Positions 59,301 to 64,000 of a stretch of DNA of 64,000 nucleotides are shown piece by piece. How positions within the stretch are numbered: the first letter of the stretch is position 1; the number at the start of each line of letters is the position of its first letter. Made by a program: the position numbers and the translations under genes. The notes under the pieces are model-generated. The model was given only the letters and a program-made list of their open reading frames with translations, was not told where the DNA came from and did not search any database. The DNA is from Beroe ovata (taxonomy: Eukaryota; Ctenophora; Nuda; Beroida; Beroidae): positions 116,670 to 180,669 of the forward strand of contig CAMPET010000099.1 in the NCBI GenBank assembly GCA_946803715.1, written 5' to 3'.

Positions 59301-59940
59301 GAGGCATCATTGATACTGCAATAAAAGCATGCAATGCTCAGAAAACAAACTGAAAATATAGTTCCTTGCATTATTAGTCATTACTGGAGTGCTGGGAATG
59401 AGGAGATATATGATTATCATATAACTGCACAAGTTTCATTTTATATCTATATTATAATTTGGTTGTTTGTTTGTCTTTCTGTCTTTCTGTATGTCCATCA
59501 CTAAATGCACCTGCTGACACGTGCTACTACTGGGACTACTGTAATAGTGAACTGGGAGCTCATTTCTGATGATGGTGCTTTGATAACTTTCCAGTTTTTG
59601 TTCATGGGATAAATGCAAGTGGGTTCTGATTCGAGCAAAAGTCAAATTTTTTCTTGAGTTGACAGTTGTTGCTTCTGCTCTGCAGTTATTCTTTTCACAG
59701 TTATTCTTTTCGCATGACTACTGTGTTAATTTTCAATTTCAAATTTACAGTATGTACCAGTTTTCGAGGGTACTTAACCTTTAAACATTCCGTTGCGTTA
59801 TTGTATTTCATTTAATTTATTCAACTTCCAATTCATATACCTAGTCAGACGTTAATTCAAGTAATACGGAGTTCGTAGAAGAGAGTTGTCCGTAGAGCTC
59901 ACAAAAAGGAGCAGATTATATCTGGTATATAATCCTGTAG

Positions 59941-59968
59941 AATAATTTATTTATTTATTTATTTATTC
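59941..59968. repeat. (TTTA)n microsatellite
   Basis: Six to seven copies of TTTA. Confidence 0.9.
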
Positions 59969-60307
59969 TTTTCGACTCATGGTAAAATACGATGTTATTT
60001 TCAAAAACAATACGCTGCACAAAGTGAAACGGTTAACGAAAGTCGGAAAACCAGGCAAGCTCCATTTTCTGTGCTTATTCTAAGAAATGGCGGGATTGTG
60101 ATCAAGTGCTCCTTCATAAAATCAATTTTTTGAATAAGTACGTAGGATTTTGATCGCAGGTCATGTTTATCTGTCGTTCTAAAATAACATCCTGATGTCT
60201 TTCCAAAGGGTGGTGTACCTATCACGTCCACTTGGCGGGTTTTCTAGTACTTTATAAATATGTGTTTTGTATCCTTAAACCAATGATTTAACAGGTAAAA
60301 TGGTGTG

Positions 60308-61465
60308 ATGAGAAGAGGTGCCACATTCCAGCAATGTTCGAGGACATTGCTATTGCAAAATTGCTGTTCAAGAAATTATCATATTTTGAGACAGATTACT
60401 CCTGAATATCGAATCCATGCAATAAGTAAAAGGAATATTGGTTATTTTGAAAAGATTGCTGCCAAGGGTTGGTTCAGTGATGGTTATGATAGCGGATTTT
60501 CAGAAGCTGGAGGTTTAGATAATTTTGGTGCAACCAGTGAAATGGAGCAGTTCATGACTGATTATGTGCCAGAGTTCATCAATACTACAGTCCCTAAGCT
60601 CCAAGAACTAGCATATGATAACTGCTGGCCTTCAACAATTATTGCTCACACATTTAACAATGTTCAAGAGATCACAGGACTTCCCTGGTTCGCAACTATA
60701 GTTTTGATATCTGTAGTTATCAAAACAAGCACGTACCCCTTTCATGTGTGGTGGAGGAAAGACTTCCAGGACCATGTCAAATCATTTCCTATTCAACTAT
60801 CAGCATTTCTTCAGACATATTTCAATGAAACACTCAAATTGGGACCTGAAGAAGCTCTAAGACTTGCATATGCTGCTCGAGCAGCCAAATGTAGAGAATT
60901 GAATCTGCCACTTCACCCCAGTCTTTTCCCTCTTTATGTAACAGCAATTGTTCCCATCATGACTACATTAGGGTTGACTCATTTGACCAATCTAACGTAT
61001 GAACCATTGTTGAATGGTGGAATGTTATGGTTTCAGAATCTTGCAGAACCAGACCCATTCATTTTACTACCAGCTTTAAACTCTCTCCTGATAATAGTAA
61101 ACTCAAGATTGCATCCATTAGGTTTACTTTTACCTAAGCCTGTCTTCATTGTAGGCTTCAAGGGCCAAGTAGCTTTTGTCTTACTGACTTGTTCTCAAAT
61201 GTGGTTCTCTTCAGCATTACTATTGCACTGGATATCTGCAAATTCTGTTGGAGTCATCATTCAGTTACTTCTTCGTAGAAATGCCATCAGGAGGTACCAT
61301 AAGCTTGAGAACAAGATAGATCTCTTTAAACCTCTCTTGACACACTCATCTGAATTCAGAATGATAGGTGAAAATGTGGACCTTCAAAGAAAAAAGTTGA
61401 GTGAAATAAAGAAAGTAGAATCTAAACTTATCTCAGAAGAAATGGGGAAAAAGCTGTTATCATGA
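60308..61465 (+). CDS. Oxa1/YidC-family mitochondrial membrane insertase, first of a tandem pair
   Basis: One exon, 385 residues. The first ATG in this frame is at 60308 (MRRGATFQQC), giving an Arg/Cys-rich amphipathic N-terminus consistent with mitochondrial import. A short upstream ATG at 60300 ends at once in TGA. The insertase core has GLPWFATIVL, a lysine in the first core helix (VVIKTSTYP) at the position of the groove's conserved positive charge, and GGMLWFQNLAEPDPFILLP. It ends with a Lys-rich helical tail. Family members (OXA1L, COX18) insert proteins into the mitochondrial inner membrane. I cannot decide between OXA1L and COX18. Its neighbour, 267 bases downstream, is a paralogue. 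Confidence 0.85.
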   Translation: MRRGATFQQCSRTLLLQNCCSRNYHILRQITPEYRIHAISKRNIGYFEKIAAKGWFSDGYDSGFSEAGGLDNFGATSEMEQFMTDYVPEFINTTVPKLQELAYDNCWPSTIIAHTFNNVQEITGLPWFATIVLISVVIKTSTYPFHVWWRKDFQDHVKSFPIQLSAFLQTYFNETLKLGPEEALRLAYAARAAKCRELNLPLHPSLFPLYVTAIVPIMTTLGLTHLTNLTYEPLLNGGMLWFQNLAEPDPFILLPALNSLLIIVNSRLHPLGLLLPKPVFIVGFKGQVAFVLLTCSQMWFSSALLLHWISANSVGVIIQLLLRRNAIRRYHKLENKIDLFKPLLTHSSEFRMIGENVDLQRKKLSEIKKVESKLISEEMGKKLLS

Positions 61466-61732
61466 CTTAACAATGATTTAGGTTAAGTTTTCTACTTTTA
61501 GGTAACTGTTTATATTAACCTCGCTTTGAAGACTTGATAATGTAATCTAATCACTTTATCAAACTAAATGATTTATGTGATCAATGGTGAACATGAAAGA
61601 CTTCATTGCTGTTGAATGATATCTTTCCTAATATAGTCCATAACTCATATTTTTTCACAGCTGCACAGTGCACAACATGTTCTATATTTTTGTCATGTAT
61701 CATTAGTTCAAGTCACTGCATACTGAGTTCGG

Positions 61733-62938
61733 ATGCTCAGTCTTGTCTCCTTACGCAGAAGAAGCACTATTTATGTTTTGAAACAGAACTTTCAGGCAAG
61801 TGTGGTCAGTATAACTCAGCAAACATGTGCAAGAAACTTTCATCAGTCATCAAAATCTGACCTTGCTGCTGAAGTTATTGGATGTGAAAGATTGCCAGAC
61901 CTCACCCTCATTTGGCCATTTCACTTATGGCCATCAGACATAATTGCAACATTGTTAAATGAGGTTCAAGTCTCGAGTGGGCTTCCCTGGTGGTCTGCAA
62001 TTTTAGTTGGAGGGGTTTTGCTAAAATCACCGCTATTTGCATTTAATGTGTATAATTTCCGAAGAATACAGCAGGCATTTGTGACATCTCCGAGGCAATT
62101 GACTCATTTTGTCCTAACTTATTTCAACAATTTGGTAACTAAAGGTGAGGAACATGCCTTGAAAATTGCGAATCATGAGCGAAGATACACTATCATGCGA
62201 GAGGGGATGAACTGGGAAAGGTCATTGAAAATACAAATGTTTTCCCATATCTCATATGCACCAATCTACTGGGTTGTAGCAACCCACTTGGCTATGTTCA
62301 CTGGTCTCCACTGGCTGAACAGAATTAACTATATTCCCCTGACGACAGGTGGGTTGCCATGGTGTTTGGACCTGACTTCAACTGATCCCTACATGATATT
62401 GCCAGTTGTTTGCATTCTGTCAGGAATACTCAACCTCTACCTCCATCCAGTTCACTTCCTCTTTCCTGTTCCGGAGATGAAGTTTAGGAATTTCCTAAGC
62501 CCGTCTGTGCTTCCTGCTTTGGTGGTTTCTGCAAGTGTATTGTCTTCCTTGCCAGCTGATTTCATCCTTTACATGATATCTGCAAATCTAACTGCGTGTA
62601 TACTCAATTACTCTATCAGAAATCCTGTTGTATATAATGAACTTGGATTATTATCATCTGGAGAATCATTCAACAGGTTCATTCCTCCATCCAAAGTGTT
62701 CTTGGAGCTCAACAAAACGCTTCATAGACAACAATTACTGTTAGAGCAGAAGGAAAGTCAGGATGCTATCAATTCAGGAGTAGAAATGCAGCAGATAAAG
62801 GAACCTCATCAGGATAAGCTGACTGTTATTGAAACATCTTCAGAAGAAGAAATAAATTCTGTCTCACCCAAAGATGAAAATACTGCGGGTGAATTTGATG
62901 AAACCTTGCCCCATCTCAATGTTAAGAAATTATTTTGA
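61733..62938 (+). CDS. Oxa1/YidC-family mitochondrial membrane insertase, second of a tandem pair
   Basis: One exon, 401 residues. MLSLVSLRRRSTIYVLKQNF is a clear mitochondrial presequence. The core has SSGLPWWSAILVGGVLLKSPLF, where a lysine again sits in the groove helix, and TTGGLPWCLDLTSTDPYMILP. It shares the overall layout with the gene at 60308 but is well diverged. The C-terminal about 90 residues are Gln/Glu-rich and differ from the first copy. A good acceptor (ATTTTTTCACAG, ending near 61660) lies 70 bases upstream, with two short upstream ATGs between. The next gene starts 201 bases downstream. Confidence 0.85.
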   Translation: MLSLVSLRRRSTIYVLKQNFQASVVSITQQTCARNFHQSSKSDLAAEVIGCERLPDLTLIWPFHLWPSDIIATLLNEVQVSSGLPWWSAILVGGVLLKSPLFAFNVYNFRRIQQAFVTSPRQLTHFVLTYFNNLVTKGEEHALKIANHERRYTIMREGMNWERSLKIQMFSHISYAPIYWVVATHLAMFTGLHWLNRINYIPLTTGGLPWCLDLTSTDPYMILPVVCILSGILNLYLHPVHFLFPVPEMKFRNFLSPSVLPALVVSASVLSSLPADFILYMISANLTACILNYSIRNPVVYNELGLLSSGESFNRFIPPSKVFLELNKTLHRQQLLLEQKESQDAINSGVEMQQIKEPHQDKLTVIETSSEEEINSVSPKDENTAGEFDETLPHLNVKKLF

Positions 62939-63139
62939 TATCTCCTATTGATAATTTGATTTATCTATATTACATTCATGAATCATGTGAGACAGCGCCT
63001 TATTACAAGGTGATTGACATAGTTGTTCAAACATATTATTCAACATTCCAGGTTTTCTTCACCCCTGCTTTACTAATTGAGTTCCATCACTTTTATATAT
63101 TAATTTTGACAACGTAGTTTTTATTGTAGGGTATGAAAG

Positions 63140-64000
63140 ATGACTTATCCCTTCCCGAAACAACAAGGTTATGATCCTGGTGTGTATGGCGAGGGATATC
63201 AACAATATTATGGATCAGGTTACTACAGCCACCAGGGATACTATCAGGACACTTCCTACTCAAATCAATATCAATCTGGTTACTATGGCAACTCCTCTGA
63301 CTATGAAAACTACAGGGCACACAGTAGCGCGGCTTCGAATCAAAGTTATTCATCACAAATGACAGAAACACTTCAGATTTCTCAACCTTCAACTCCTCAA
63401 CCTAATCAGAAGCGAAAAGCGAAAGAGAAGGAGAAAGTATCAAGCTCTGTTACCCCGAAGGAATGCTTTCCCGTCTCTTCAGGAACTCATCATAAACAAA
63501 CTGCAGAAGGGTATGTTCCTAAGAGACAGCCCATTCCTCCCCATGTAATATCTAAATTGGCACTGGCAAAGTCAAAGATAGAATCAAGCCCATATGATCC
63601 TGAAGCTCAAGCCCAACTCAACGCTGCCATGATGGAATATCACAACTATATGAAGGATAGAGACTCAGCATATGAGAGTGATGTTGATGCTGCTCGGCGT
63701 AAGACTGGTTACGAAGGGCCTGGACTGTTCACTGGTGAGAGCTTAGTCGAACCAATGAGCAAGGAAGAAATTGACTCAGATGATATAAGAACTTTCACCA
63801 ATCCTGATATGTTCTCCAATTTGAAACCTCTTGAGGAAAACCTTGGGAAATCTATCATGAGAAAGTACGGATGGACTGAAGGTAGTCCTTTGGGAACAAC
63901 TGGATGTGGGACCATTGCTCCAATAGAATTGACTATCAAAATAGACAGAAAAGGGCTCAGCAATGAAACAGAGTACGTCCAGAGAAAGCCTGACGGACTG
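63140..64000 (+). CDS. G-patch-domain protein with Tyr/Gly/Gln-rich N-terminus (3' end outside window)
   Basis: Open from ATG 63140 to the window edge (287 codons shown). Residues 1-65 are Tyr/Gly/Gln/Ser-rich (GYQQYYGSGYYSHQGYYQD), followed by a basic KRKAKEKEK stretch and a conserved-looking linear region. A G-patch is visible at about residues 243-280 (LGKSIMRKYGWTEGSPLG...GTIAPIELTIKIDRKGL). G-patch proteins activate DEAH helicases in splicing or ribosome assembly. The ATG at 63133 gives only a short frame. An acceptor-like TTTTTATTGTAG ends a few bases before the start. The C-terminal domains needed to name it are missing. Confidence 0.8.
   Translation, partial: MTYPFPKQQGYDPGVYGEGYQQYYGSGYYSHQGYYQDTSYSNQYQSGYYGNSSDYENYRAHSSAASNQSYSSQMTETLQISQPSTPQPNQKRKAKEKEKVSSSVTPKECFPVSSGTHHKQTAEGYVPKRQPIPPHVISKLALAKSKIESSPYDPEAQAQLNAAMMEYHNYMKDRDSAYESDVDAARRKTGYEGPGLFTGESLVEPMSKEEIDSDDIRTFTNPDMFSNLKPLEENLGKSIMRKYGWTEGSPLGTTGCGTIAPIELTIKIDRKGLSNETEYVQRKPDGL

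Larger units (their letters stand above)
57865..60307. other. Gene-free region with nested MITEs and LINE relic
   Basis: No gene recognised. It holds the hnRNP K-like 3' flank, GCGC-rich repeats (58320-58460), a nested MITE pair (58591-58821), a minus-strand LINE endonuclease fragment and a (TTTA)n tract at 59941-59968. A TTTAACAG acceptor lies just before the next gene. Confidence 0.65.

Overview
The window is eukaryotic, metazoan nuclear DNA. It has GT-AG introns of roughly 70-500 bp and one intron that fits the minor (U12) spliceosome. Its genes include a receptor guanylyl cyclase, a DNMBP/Tuba-type RhoGEF and a ciliary dynein-regulatory subunit (DRC11/IQCA1). It also carries TIA1, SmE, EAF, a DDX59-like protein and an hnRNP K-like protein. 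Gene density is high (about 15 genes in 64 kb). Foldback and GC-rich MITE-like repeats are common, and several start codons sit just after a splice acceptor. A small, compact, early-branching or otherwise trans-splicing animal is plausible, but the taxon cannot be fixed from this sequence. No tRNA, rRNA or CRISPR was seen. Exon structures are hand-built from reading frame, splice consensus and remembered family similarity.

Layout. 1.9-3.6 kb (+): one-exon secreted papain-like protease with three ShKT domains. 7.5-23.3 kb (+): receptor guanylyl cyclase locus. It has a separate pair of 5' exons at 7.5-8.0 kb, a main copy from 11.9 kb that breaks at a one-base gap (17114), and a second near-identical copy that starts mid-exon after the gap. 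Two alternative last exons follow. 24.9-31.4 kb (+): DRC11/IQCA1, with several duplicated exon pairs and an AT-AC intron. 31.4-33.1 kb: MITE and LINE relics. 33.1-43.1 kb (+): DNMBP/Tuba-like gene (SH3-SH3-DH-BAR-SH3-Pro-rich-SH3). 43.6-44.6 kb (-): unrecognised multi-pass membrane protein. 44.6-48.5 kb: repeats and a duplicated SmE 3' flank. 48.5-53.1 kb (-): four one-exon genes in a row (SmE, F-box/LRR, EAF, TIA1). 54.1-57.9 kb (+): DDX59-like and hnRNP K-like. 57.9-60.3 kb: nested MITEs and a LINE endonuclease relic. 60.3-64 kb (+): two Oxa1-family insertases in tandem, then a G-patch gene that runs off the end.

Themes. (1) Tandem exon duplication creates alternative first, internal and last exons in two neighbouring genes. 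(2) The right-hand 15 kb holds nearly intronless genes spaced 200-700 bp apart, many with an acceptor-like AG immediately before the ATG, as expected for spliced-leader trans-splicing and operon-like groups. (3) RNA metabolism dominates the right side (SmE, TIA1, DDX59-like, hnRNP K-like, G-patch), with Gln/Tyr/Gly-rich low-complexity tails on three of them. (4) Two of the N gaps lie at junctions of duplicated sequence, so some 'duplications' may be unmerged haplotypes.
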